A program made the position numbers and the translations under genes. The notes beneath the pieces are model-generated. The model was not told where the DNA came from, did not search any database, and saw nothing but the letters and a program-made list of their open reading frames with translations. A DNA stretch of 64,000 bases, taken from contig JAOVFP010000011.1 of NCBI GenBank assembly GCA_025738555.1, forward strand, positions 4,030,001 to 4,094,000. The letters run 5' to 3'. Position 1 is the stretch's first letter, and every line of letters starts with the position of its first letter. Shown here in pieces: positions 37,740-47,612 of this stretch. The stretch is from Cyathus striatus. Lineage: Eukaryota; Basidiomycota; Agaricomycetes; Agaricales; Nidulariaceae.

Positions 37740-37744
37740 GTCTG
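37740..37744. other. Target-site duplication GTCTG (left)
   Basis: Identical to 47608-47612 on the other side of the element. Confidence 0.9.
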
Positions 37745-38542
37745 TGTTGTGATCTGCTAACGATTGCAGCGTTGGTGTATTCCTATGAATACACAGAATA
37801 AGTACACCTACGTAAAAATAGAAACGTACCTCGTTGTATTTAGTCCTGAGTCGAATACAACGTTTGCGATTGGGTGTTTTCAGTGTAGCGTGTATGATAA
37901 GTTGAGTCTTCGAAGCGTAAGTCAATCAAGAGCAAGTGTCGAACAAGTCACATGCTACCGCCGATTGGACTATCCGATGATATTCTGCAATCGACAATAC
38001 TAGATACAGTAGTCTAGTACTTTAAGTAGCGAGTAGATAAGTAAATATACGTATGTACCCTTTTTAGCAACAGTACGAGACTTAGCGCTTAGCCTTAAGT
38101 CGAGTCTGGTTCTTACAGTCACGCTGTTAAAGAGGTTGAAAAAGGATTTATTCAATGTGCTTATCTACCAACGTTTATATACATTTCTATGCTACTGTTT
38201 CCAAAGTGTTCTCAATACTTCTGCTATGTTGGAGATATATAAAGTACATTCTCTGCTATTCTACTACTGTTGCTGGAACGTTCTCAATGGTCCAGTAATA
38301 TTGTAGATACTTCAAAATCCATCTAGGCGAGTCCGGAGCTAACCACACTTGGTGATCTCGGACTTTCCTAATTAATACTTCTTTCTCTTTAGGGGTTTTA
38401 ACGATGGGGTCTGATCAGATTGAGCGGCACAGCCGCGAAATAATGAGAGGACAAGATACAAACAAATGAAGAAAAAAGTAGAAATAAGTGGAAAAGGCGA
38501 GGAAATATGCTAATATCTAAGAATAGTTGAATATTCATAACA
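37745..38542 (-). repeat. 3' LTR (798 bp)
   Basis: Starts TGTTGTG and ends ATAACA on the plus strand. I read one difference from the other LTR (G versus A in GCAG(G/A)... the word GCAGCGTTGG here, GCAGCATTGG there). Confidence 0.95.
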
Positions 38543-38556
38543 TATCCCCCCCTATT
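38543..38556 (-). other. Polypurine tract
   Basis: Minus strand AATAGGGGGGGATA directly before the 3' LTR; primes plus-strand DNA synthesis in this class of element. Confidence 0.7.
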
Positions 38557-38580
38557 TACGAGACCTTATGGCAGGGAAAC

Positions 38581-39550
38581 TTAAACCTCTACCTCAATGT
38601 CGTCATCGTCACCGTAGCCGGAAAAGTGGGAGTCCCAGCTAGGTGTCAACGGAATACTAGTCATAACGACGTCACCTACGTATCCATTATTGTGAAGAGT
38701 GTGACCGTCCCAAGGATTGTAGCCGGGGTAAAAGTGAGCGTAGTTGGAGGCGGTAGGGTGAAGGATAATATCGCGACACTCGACATCGTTGGTGAGCTGA
38801 AGCCGAGATAGGGATTGACTGATGAGATCCATTTGGAGATCGGCGATAAGATGAGTGTGGTAATTGGCTTGGATGTTCCAGGACCATCTGTGAGCATGCG
38901 TAGTTTGGGTGCATCGGGTCTGGGCTTCAGCCATCCAGAGAGCCGCTGCAACGAGATGTGTGAATACTTGAGTAGTGATAAAAACAGAATAGGGAGTTGT
39001 GCATACTCTCGATGAGAAGTGCTTGAAGGCTTTCAAAACGAGCAACAGCTTCCTCTTGAGTAGTGCAGATGAAATACAGTGGGTTGTTGACATTTAGATT
39101 GAGGGTGTCGAGAACTGTAGGCCGAGTGAGACCGAGGCTATCGAACATGTAGGTGGGGATGATGCGTGTGAAGATCTCCTCGCTAGAGATGATCTCGCAG
39201 TCTGGTAGGGGTAACGCAGCGTCCAGGATGGCGCGACCCATATTTTGAAGGGTATACCACAGAGTTTGAGCGATCCTGTCGTTGACAACGTAACCTTGAA
39301 CGACACCTGGGTTTGCGAGAGAAGGAATACCTGAGGTAAGATAGAAAATGAGAAAGGAATCAACGATGTTTAAATTTGTTGAAGTTATACCATGGATATC
39401 AGCGGTGGTGAGTTTGTAACCAAAAGGGCTGAATGCCCATATGTTCGAGGTTAAAAATGAAATGAATTTAGAGGCGAAATCGGAATGAGATGGCTGAGAT
39501 ATAGAAACAAGAGAGGTAGGCGTAGTGGTTTGATTGAAGACGACATCCAT
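38581..39550 (-). CDS. Accessory ORF of the retrotransposon, spliced, unknown function
   Basis: Located between integrase and the polypurine tract, same orientation. Three exons join in frame: 39391-39550, 39007-39330 and 38581-38966, with introns of 60 and 40 bp, giving 289 residues. The 60 bp intron is also open in frame, so retained forms are translatable. The protein starts MDVVFNQTT, has LANPGVVQGYVVND, LPLPDCEIISSEEIF and LVAAALWMAEAQTR, and ends in a very acidic DDDDIEVEV. No signal peptide and no clear membrane helix, so it is not envelope-like. Base composition looks closer to host genes than the AT-rich gag-pol. A captured host gene is the favoured idea; a regulatory element protein is the alternative. 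Confidence 0.6.
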
Positions 39551-39641
39551 GATGAAGAAATAAAATGATATGAATGAGAGAAGTGATGTGGCGTTCGTTG
39601 TGGGGTTTCGAACTGAAGAAATAGACGTATTATTGTCTGGT

Positions 39642-41135
39642 TTAAATATGTTTTTGCCGTCGTGCCTGTTCCTTTTCGAGTCGTTGTTTATCCATCCATT
39701 TCCATAGAATATTTGGTGCATTTTTTAGTCCTTGTTTTGATTTCCATTCGTCCTCTTCTGGGGGATATCCTTTGTATCTTATGCGGTAAATGGGTACACG
39801 TCGTTTGTTTCTTCCTGATCGTGTTTTTTCCTCAATTATTTCCTCAATTTCGACCTCAGGTAGGGTATTGAAATCATTACGGTCCAATGGTAGCTCTGGA
39901 CGCTCACCGAATTCTGACGGAGATTTCTGATATTTTTCCAGGTGCTCAATGTTCAAAATGGGGTTTATTTTGTATGATTGAGGCATTCGCAATCGGTAAG
40001 TGATAGGGCTTAACTTTTCACTGATTTCAAAAGGGCCATCGTACCTACTATCTAATTTTACTCCTTTACCTTTCAGCATATTAAGTGATTTTTTATTTAT
40101 AACTACCAAGTCACCTCGTTCAAATTCCCAGCGTTTTCGTCCAGTATTGAAGAATCGCTGCTGTGCTGCTTGTCCTAATAAGAGCGCTTCTTGCGCATCC
40201 CGACGCTCGGCTTCAAATCCTTCCACAAGTTCCCGCGCATCTGGATCATTTGATTGAAGTGGTCTAGGGATACTGTCCTCATGGCTAATCAGTCTTGTGG
40301 CCGTTATAGGATGGAAGCCATAGAGAAGGTATGCAGGCGCAAATCCTGTTGCCGAATGCGGATTAGTGTTATATGCGAGAGAAATGCCATCAAGTAACTC
40401 TGACCAGTTGTCTTTCTTTGATCCAGCGTAAGCGCGAATTGCTATTTCCAAACCTTGATTAAGTATCTCTGTTTGTCCGTCAGCTTGTGGGTGATAAGCT
40501 GTAGTCAAAGCACGCGTCGACCCCATAAGTTGACAAGTCTCTTTCCAGAAGTCTCCCTTCCATCGAGTATCTCTGTCAGTAATAATTTGTCGAGGTATTC
40601 CATATTTTGAAATTATATGATGAAAAAATAACTTGGCTGTCGCTATTGCATCGACTTCCGTGGTAGTTGGGATAAAGATTCCAAATTTGGTAAGTTTGTC
40701 GACTATCACAAGTATGTTGTTGTGCCCATGTGACAATGGTAGCTTGGGGATGAAGTCCATTGAGACTACCTCAAATGGTTGAGTGGGAATCGGAATTGAA
40801 CTCAACGTTCCAACTGGTGAGTGTCTACGTGGTTTGATTTTTTGGCAAATGTCACAGGTGAGTACGAACCGTTTAATATCTCTTGACATTTTAGGCCAAT
40901 AGTAGACACCACTGATGCGGTTGTAAGTTTTAAAGTATCCACTGTGCGCCCCTTCTGTAATGATATTGTGTGAATCATTCATGATCTCGGTTTTTAGTGA
41001 TTGGGGAACGCATAGTCGATTATTGCCATAGTTGTCCTCAAAATATAGTAAGCCATTCTCTTCAAAGTGATAATATGGATAAATTGATTCTGATGGCTCT
41101 TCGTGTTGTTTTATATGTAAGATTTTTGCAAACAC
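39642..41135 (-). CDS. pol: Pol, C-terminal part: integrase with chromodomain
   Basis: About 497 residues, in the same frame as the upstream pol ORF and separated from it by one TGA. It starts with the zinc-binding region (H..H..CDICQ), then the catalytic core with MDFIPKLP (first Asp), ITDRDTRW (second Asp) and HPQADGQTEILNQ (Glu). A GPFEISEKLSPITYRL module (GPY/F-like) follows, then a chromodomain near the end with YRIRYKGYPPEEDEWK. The chromodomain family directs integration to marked chromatin. No internal stop. Confidence 0.93.
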   Translation of the reverse strand: MFAKILHIKQHEEPSESIYPYYHFEENGLLYFEDNYGNNRLCVPQSLKTEIMNDSHNIITEGAHSGYFKTYNRISGVYYWPKMSRDIKRFVLTCDICQKIKPRRHSPVGTLSSIPIPTQPFEVVSMDFIPKLPLSHGHNNILVIVDKLTKFGIFIPTTTEVDAIATAKLFFHHIISKYGIPRQIITDRDTRWKGDFWKETCQLMGSTRALTTAYHPQADGQTEILNQGLEIAIRAYAGSKKDNWSELLDGISLAYNTNPHSATGFAPAYLLYGFHPITATRLISHEDSIPRPLQSNDPDARELVEGFEAERRDAQEALLLGQAAQQRFFNTGRKRWEFERGDLVVINKKSLNMLKGKGVKLDSRYDGPFEISEKLSPITYRLRMPQSYKINPILNIEHLEKYQKSPSEFGERPELPLDRNDFNTLPEVEIEEIIEEKTRSGRNKRRVPIYRIRYKGYPPEEDEWKSKQGLKNAPNILWKWMDKQRLEKEQARRQKHI

Positions 41136-41162
41136 TGGGTCCTCTTTATATGCATTAACCCA

Positions 41163-44100
41163 TCAAGCTAGCTCTTCCTCAGAAAGGCTGACCATTATAT
41201 TGTAAGATTGTACGCTCTCTTGTATTATATTTACTTCTAAATCGTTATCTATGCAGATAGTGATCTCAGTGCTCTCTGTTTTGGGGGGCATATCACTTTG
41301 TGCTTGAACGAATTTAGTAGCAACTGTAAGTAGTTTATTTTCGAATCGGGGTCCTAGTTCTTCAAACATATTTCGAAGTGGGTCTTCTGAGCCTTTTAAT
41401 GATAGACTCTCTGAATGATCAGTTGCAGGTCCTAGTTGTACTGGTACGTTGCGCCGGAGTCTAGATAACGGATCGACGTTTGAGTGAATTCGACCAGCAC
41501 GATGTATTATATGCATATTTGGAAATGCTGCGAATACTAGCCCCCAGGTAAGCAGCCGTCGATTTACATTTTGAAATGTGCGACTCCATGTTAGGGCTGC
41601 ATGGTCCGTTATCGCATATATCTGCTCCCCTTCGAGGTAGGGTTGGAATTTAATTAATCCTTCCTTCAGAGCTAAAGCTTCTCGTTCAGTTGGCGAGTAA
41701 TTGCGTTCCGCAGGCTGTAAAACTCGTGACCAGTAAGCTACTACTCTTTCTATATACACAGTTGTGTCTTCAAATACTTCAGCCCATACTCCTTTCACTG
41801 GTATATCAGATATATCCGATCCCTTGGAAAGTTGTGTAACGAGATCTGGAATAGGTTCACTATTTTTGTAAGCTTTTTCTAATCGTTCATATACTTTAGT
41901 GCCTCGTAAATCCTTTATTAAGATTGGCTGCACTTGTTGTAAAATCGCCGCTAGGGCATAGCCACATGCGTCAGAATAAATTCTATAGGGAAGCCCTGGC
42001 ATCGCATGCGCACGTACTGGTGCGTTAGTGAGTACCTGCTTACATAATTCGAATGCATTTGTTTCTAACTCTCCCCATATCCACTTATTCGATCCTTTCA
42101 GTAACTGAAACAATGGATGAGCAATCCATGCATAGAACGGTATGTAACTTGCGAAGTATACCATCATGCCAAGAAAAATTTGAAGGTCATGCTTATTCGT
42201 TGGTTCTTTTAATTGTAATATAGCATCTACTTTCTCTTGATGTGTCGATAATCCTAACCGAGAAACTTTCTGTCCTAATAAAAGAAGCGAGCGATATCCA
42301 AAATGACACTTTGGTGGTGAAAGTGTGAGTCTTGCTTCAGAAATAGATTTTAATACTAAATCAATGTGTTGTATATGATCATCAAAGGTTTTCGAAAATA
42401 TAACTATATCATCAATATATACTAGAGCAAAGATCCATAGATATGGAGCGAGTACCTTTTGCATTACTCGTTGAAACACTGCTGGTCCGTTTCTGTAGCC
42501 AAATGGCATTCGACGAAATTGATATAATCCACGGTGTGTTCTAAAGGCTAGCTTCTCACGGTCCTCTGGAGCTATATTTAATTGTGTGAAGCCTGATAAT
42601 GCATCGAGTGTCGATAAGTACTGACTTCCTGATAGGCTTTGTAAAATATCTTCTTGCCGTGGTAAAGGGAATTCATCTGGAATCACTTTTTCATTTAATC
42701 TTCGTAAGTCTATAACCATCCGTGGCTTAGAATTTCTGTAAACGATAAAAACAGGTGCTGCCCATGGGCTCCTTGATGGTTCAATTACACCAAGGCGAAG
42801 CCAGGAGTCCATTTGTTCATCGATAACTTCACGCTTAGCTGGAGAAGCTGGAAATGGAGGTATTGAAATAGGTTTAGTATTTGGTACCATCGGTATGTCA
42901 GCATTTTCTTCATAATTACCAAGTCGCCCATTAAGACTAAAAGCTTCCTTGTTCCGAATAATTGCTTGCTGTAATGTTTTAAGTTGATTGTCGTCTAATT
43001 CATTGGAAATATCAACAGTTGTTAGTAGTTCATTTTCATCGACAATTTCTGGCGGAACTTCAGCAGTCTTAGGTCCTCCTTCTAGAGGTGTTTCACCAGT
43101 GTCAAAGGTAAAGTCATTTGTCTTTGCGACATTCCCTTGATGTTCACTACATACAGTATTGGTACTCTCCAAATTGGCTAATTTTGTGATAACCTGCGCA
43201 TGTGAGTTGAGTGTTTCTAATTCAGTTGGAGTGAATCGTTCCTGGTGATCCAGCCAGGTGTTTGGCTCATGTGCGCGTCCGAGTATTTGCCTGGAAGAAA
43301 TGATAATTGGTTCCTTTGAGAAATTTGATATGTGTAGATACAGGAAATCTTTGTTGACTAAGGTATCTGCTGATCCATAAACATCATTGACGTTTCGGTT
43401 GCTATTTAGCTGTCTTTCAACATATAGAGTTTGGATGTCTTTCGGAAAATTTGCTGTTACCTTGATGAGTTTTGTAGTCTCTGGTTGAATAGAAACTTGG
43501 TACTGGGATCGTACAGCATTATCCTTATGGTGTGTATGATGACGAACACGTCGATTGTGATTGTTGCGATGTGCCTTAGCTCTAAGTACACGGTGTGTTA
43601 TATTTGGATGGGTTAATACCTTGAAAGCATGACCGTCTTCATCCTTAAAAGGAGAATGTGATAAGGAGTTATGAACCTTTAGCTTGCATTTAGAATCACC
43701 AAATTGAATATAGCTTTCATTAGGTTCTCTTATAATAGATAATGCATACTGATCAGCGAAGTCATTTCCAAATATAAAAGGAGCAGACATTCCTTTTACT
43801 ACATAGGCTTCGACATTGATTTTAATGGGTCCCTCATTTGTATCAAATATTAGATCTAAAATGACATAGCCAGAGATAATAGCACTTCCTGTTACTTGGA
43901 CTAGTTTTATTCGTTGACCACTACAAATTTTCGGGGAATGAACCATTTGCAAAATTGTTTTTTCTGATATGAGAGTAATGTCTGAACCAGAATCAATAAT
44001 AACTGGAACTAGCGGTGATTCCAGTGTGTTAAGTCTCGCGTGAACCTCAGTAGCCCGAGCTCCAAGAAATGAGCATCCAGGCAGCCTAGCTAGATGTTTT

Positions 44101-44372
44101 TTGAGTGTAATCATATCAATGTTATCTGTAGAAGTATGAGTATGAAATGAGAGCGATTCATTACCTATTTCTTTAGCAAGTTTTCTACGCTGTCGTCTGC
44201 TAATAGCGCGTTTAAAGATACGAGTATCTGGCCATATACTAGAATGAAGAGAAGGAGTGTTATAGGGATTTTTTAATTTTAATTTCCAATCTGAATGTTC
44301 AGTAGTAGTTCGATATGTATTTGCATTGCTTACCCCCCCCAGACTTGGATTAATCGGTAAGTGTTGGTCCAA
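41163..44372 (-). CDS. pol: Pol, N-terminal part: protease, reverse transcriptase, RNase H
   Basis: About 1069 codons ending in TGA at 41163-41165. Protease active site IIDSGSDITLIS; RT blocks WAAPVFIVYR, MVIDLRRLNE, LDALSGFTQL and the catalytic LVYIDDIVIF; RNase H with YRIYSDACG, EREALALKEGL and ITDHAALTW. No ATG is needed: the frame opens in the -1 frame relative to Gag at the 44381-44390 slip site. All key residues are present, so enzymatic function is likely unless the downstream stop separates it from integrase. Confidence 0.95.
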   Translation of the reverse strand: MDQHLPINPSLGGVSNANTYRTTTEHSDWKLKLKNPYNTPSLHSSIWPDTRIFKRAISRRQRRKLAKEIGNESLSFHTHTSTDNIDMITLKKHLARLPGCSFLGARATEVHARLNTLESPLVPVIIDSGSDITLISEKTILQMVHSPKICSGQRIKLVQVTGSAIISGYVILDLIFDTNEGPIKINVEAYVVKGMSAPFIFGNDFADQYALSIIREPNESYIQFGDSKCKLKVHNSLSHSPFKDEDGHAFKVLTHPNITHRVLRAKAHRNNHNRRVRHHTHHKDNAVRSQYQVSIQPETTKLIKVTANFPKDIQTLYVERQLNSNRNVNDVYGSADTLVNKDFLYLHISNFSKEPIIISSRQILGRAHEPNTWLDHQERFTPTELETLNSHAQVITKLANLESTNTVCSEHQGNVAKTNDFTFDTGETPLEGGPKTAEVPPEIVDENELLTTVDISNELDDNQLKTLQQAIIRNKEAFSLNGRLGNYEENADIPMVPNTKPISIPPFPASPAKREVIDEQMDSWLRLGVIEPSRSPWAAPVFIVYRNSKPRMVIDLRRLNEKVIPDEFPLPRQEDILQSLSGSQYLSTLDALSGFTQLNIAPEDREKLAFRTHRGLYQFRRMPFGYRNGPAVFQRVMQKVLAPYLWIFALVYIDDIVIFSKTFDDHIQHIDLVLKSISEARLTLSPPKCHFGYRSLLLLGQKVSRLGLSTHQEKVDAILQLKEPTNKHDLQIFLGMMVYFASYIPFYAWIAHPLFQLLKGSNKWIWGELETNAFELCKQVLTNAPVRAHAMPGLPYRIYSDACGYALAAILQQVQPILIKDLRGTKVYERLEKAYKNSEPIPDLVTQLSKGSDISDIPVKGVWAEVFEDTTVYIERVVAYWSRVLQPAERNYSPTEREALALKEGLIKFQPYLEGEQIYAITDHAALTWSRTFQNVNRRLLTWGLVFAAFPNMHIIHRAGRIHSNVDPLSRLRRNVPVQLGPATDHSESLSLKGSEDPLRNMFEELGPRFENKLLTVATKFVQAQSDMPPKTESTEITICIDNDLEVNIIQESVQSYNIMVSLSEEELA

Positions 44373-44380
44373 GGGGTCTT

Positions 44381-44390
44381 CTAAAAATCC
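44381..44390 (-). promoter_or_regulatory. Probable -1 frameshift site between gag and pol
   Basis: Minus strand GGATTTTTAG: the five-T run directly touches the gag stop TAG. The pol frame lies at -1, and its nearest upstream stop (TGA) is only four codons before TTT. The shift must therefore happen inside about 15 bases, on or next to the T run. Confidence 0.7.
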
Positions 44391-46588
44391 TCTTCTTCAC
44401 TATCGGAACAAAGACTGTAGTAAAGTGAATCATAGTCTTCTTGTGCGGTCGCATCTTCTTCAATTGTATGAATCGCATTCACACGCACACGCCGCTCACC
44501 TTTTATTGCATACTTGCACTCGCGATCCCAATGTTTGGAACTACCGCAGTGTCGACATGGCCTCGCTTTATTCTGCTCGGGTGTTCCTTTTGGCAGTTTG
44601 GATGTATTTGTATCATCCTTGGGAAACTGTGGTTTGGAAGCTGTATCGGTCCATCCTACGAGATTAACCTGTGCCTTTTGATAGTTATTAAATGGATTCC
44701 TTGATGTGAAGTCCCTAGATTGATTTCCAAAGTTGTTGTAAGGTCGATTTCTAGCTTCTGCTTCTAATAACGTGTCCTCGTGGAATTGGACAGCCTGCTG
44801 AAATTCGCTAATTCGAGAATACAGATGGGGAGTGAGAATATTATGCCAATATTTAGGAGCTCCTTCCATAATTTCGGCAATGGTTTGAGTTTCAGTATAG
44901 TTGTAAACAATACCAAGAAGCTCTTGTTTTCGAATAAAGTATTCACCAGGTCTCTCTCTCGAGCAGCCTTGCTCACGATAAAATGCCTTATTTGCACGTG
45001 TTCTCATTTTATCATAGTATGTGCGAGTCATGTAGTAAGTTCCTATAGCTTCCTTTAATGTGTTCCAGTCCTGTTCAATCTCAGCACGAATTTCGGGAGC
45101 TTGACTGTAGTACCAAGTCTCAGCGCTACCAGTTAGACGGGTTGGGACTAAAGTACCTAATTGCCTATGTATTGTGTTAGAACGTTCACTTAAACGATTT
45201 ACCTTAGCTAACCAGCGATGTAAGTCATTCATATTACCATTCCAAATCGGGATAATATCCAGCTTGAGTTTGGTTTCAAATTGAGCTTCAGTTACCTTAA
45301 AACTCGGTTCATCTACTGGCTCATGGCGTTTAGAAGACCTGTTATCCTTAGGTGTGTGTGGATGTCTTTTCTTCGGATCACTGTTTTTGTCGTCATCATT
45401 ATCTGATGGGTCTGGATCAGGGTCTGATGAGGGCTTAACTGGTGCTGGCGGAGAATTATTATCTTTAGATGGCATGTTGTCACGAGAACTATCTGAGTTG
45501 AATGGATTTCGAATAGGAGAAGGAACTGTGGGTGTGCTAGGAGTCTTTCCAAACAGGCTCCGTATTCCTGCAGCTTGAGTGTAATCTGTGGGATGTCCAT
45601 AAGCTGCTGATCCCCCATACTGAGGGGAGTTCCAAAGCGTTGATGGCTTACTTCGCTTAATGTAAGTCGATATGCTATCTCCTGGAAGTCCGGTGTCATG
45701 AGGTGAAGATCTTGTTGTCGTTTCCGCAGTAATTATCGGTCCGGCAGATATTGATGGTAAGGGAGTCTCTTGTATTGTCTTAATTTTTTCTTTAGGACCA
45801 GTGAAGTCGTAGTACTCACATAGATATACCAAGAAATCTTCTACCTCTTTTCTGAAACATGTAGCAATAATTTCGAAATCTGTAGCGCTGTAGAAGGTAT
45901 CAATTTTGAATGATCCCCATAACGGAAAGCCAGGAATGCCTTCTCCTGCAAACACTAGTTCATCCGCTGCCTGTGATCGCCTTCTCCGTAGCAGGCGCAT
46001 CAAATTATTGAATTCGTCTTTGTTTGCCGCAAATCCCTCGTGCTTACCATTGGTTGATTGATATCGTCGGGGTGTATTAAACATCGATTGAAGCGTGTCG
46101 AGTTCTCCCTTGAATACAGATCGCATTTGTCGACTAAGGTTTGAGGTAGCATTCTTAGTGAAATTTCGATTAAGTATATTTTCTCCAAGTTTTAGAGCAG
46201 TAAGTCTTCGTTCATGAAAGGTAGTTTGTTCTTTCGGAACAACTGCCGGATTCAAAGTGGCCGGAAAAATTCATGTGATGTTTTCTATGTCGCCTGAATA
46301 AGATGTATCAATCGGTACATTGCTGAACTCGCTTAATACTAACCACTGTACACCAGGATTTTCGTCGGTTAACTGTGTTTGAAATGGCTTAGGTGAAGTT
46401 TCCTCCGCTGATCCGTATTCATTATCGGATAGGAGGGGATTTCTCTGAGGACGATCTGTCATTGCTGTTTTCTTTCCTTTTAATGCGTCGTAATCTGAAG
46501 GGTCTTGAGTAGTTCCTGCTTTGTTTGAGTTATTTGTTTTCCTGCCCATTACTGGCTTAGCAGGTGAACTGGAATCGGTCATTGACAT
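44381..46588 (-). CDS. gag: Gag polyprotein (one in-frame TGA)
   Basis: Frame from ATG 46588 to TAG 44381, 735 codons, broken once by TGA at 46271-46273. The N-terminal part is Ser/Lys/Asp-rich. The middle holds a capsid-like helical region (FKVTEAQFETKL, HRWLAKVNRLSE, EIMEGAPKYW). The end has a zinc knuckle CRHCGSSKHWDREC (CX2CX4HX4C), used for RNA binding. The tail is acidic (SDSEEEDF). If the TGA is not read through, translation would have to restart downstream of it. Confidence 0.88.
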
Positions 46589-46790
46589 TTCTTATCGTTG
46601 AGTGGTGATGTGAGCGATAATCAAAACGTTGCACGAAAGAACGGTAGTAATAAAATGGGAATAAGGCAAACTCTGATGCCTTGTTGATGTTGATTTGCGA
46701 TGGATCGGAAAGAAAAGAAAAAAATATTTGTCTTGTTTCGACGGATAGGTTGACTTGCAAAGTTGGGAAACTCACGTCATACGAGAGAAT

Positions 46791-46808
46791 TTCCCAATGT
46801 GTCCACCA
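46791..46808 (-). other. Candidate primer-binding site
   Basis: Minus strand TGGTGGACACATTGGGAA, one base after the 5' LTR. It starts with TGG as expected for pairing to a tRNA CCA end; which tRNA is unknown. Confidence 0.5.
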
Positions 46809-46809
46809 A

Positions 46810-47607
46810 TGTTGTGATCTGCTAACGATTGCAGCATTGGTGTATTCCTATGAATACACAGAATAAGTACACCTACGTAAAAATAGAAACGTACCTCGTT
46901 GTATTTAGTCCTGAGTCGAATACAACGTTTGCGATTGGGTGTTTTCAGTGTAGCGTGTATGATAAGTTGAGTCTTCGAAGCGTAAGTCAATCAAGAGCAA
47001 GTGTCGAACAAGTCACATGCTACCGCCGATTGGACTATCCGATGATATTCTGCAATCGACAATACTAGATACAGTAGTCTAGTACTTTAAGTAGCGAGTA
47101 GATAAGTAAATATACGTATGTACCCTTTTTAGCAACAGTACGAGACTTAGCGCTTAGCCTTAAGTCGAGTCTGGTTCTTACAGTCACGCTGTTAAAGAGG
47201 TTGAAAAAGGATTTATTCAATGTGCTTATCTACCAACGTTTATATACATTTCTATGCTACTGTTTCCAAAGTGTTCTCAATACTTCTGCTATGTTGGAGA
47301 TATATAAAGTACATTCTCTGCTATTCTACTACTGTTGCTGGAACGTTCTCAATGGTCCAGTAATATTGTAGATACTTCAAAATCCATCTAGGCGAGTCCG
47401 GAGCTAACCACACTTGGTGATCTCGGACTTTCCTAATTAATACTTCTTTCTCTTTAGGGGTTTTAACGATGGGGTCTGATCAGATTGAGCGGCACAGCCG
47501 CGAAATAATGAGAGGACAAGATACAAACAAATGAAGAAAAAAGTAGAAATAAGTGGAAAAGGCGAGGAAATATGCTAATATCTAAGAATAGTTGAATATT
47601 CATAACA
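46810..47607 (-). repeat. 5' LTR (798 bp)
   Basis: Read as identical to the 37745-38542 LTR apart from one transition; TG...CA ends. Confidence 0.95.
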
Positions 47608-47612
47608 GTCTG
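47608..47612. other. Target-site duplication GTCTG (right)
   Basis: Matches 37740-37744. Confidence 0.9.

Larger units (their letters stand above)
37745..47607 (-). mobile_element. Ty3/gypsy chromovirus retrotransposon, full length
   Basis: A 9863 bp element reading on the minus strand: 5' LTR, PBS, gag, pol (protease, RT, RNase H, integrase, chromodomain), accessory ORF, PPT, 3' LTR. The domain order RT before integrase defines Ty3/gypsy, and the C-terminal chromodomain defines the chromovirus branch. The LTR pair and intact duplication indicate a recent insertion. Two in-frame TGA codons (46271, 41163) question autonomy. Confidence 0.95.

Noticed and set aside
38676..38951. Alternative minus-strand frame overlapping the accessory ORF
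   Set aside because: The spliced 289-codon model explains the region with consistent frame; this frame is an overlap shadow.
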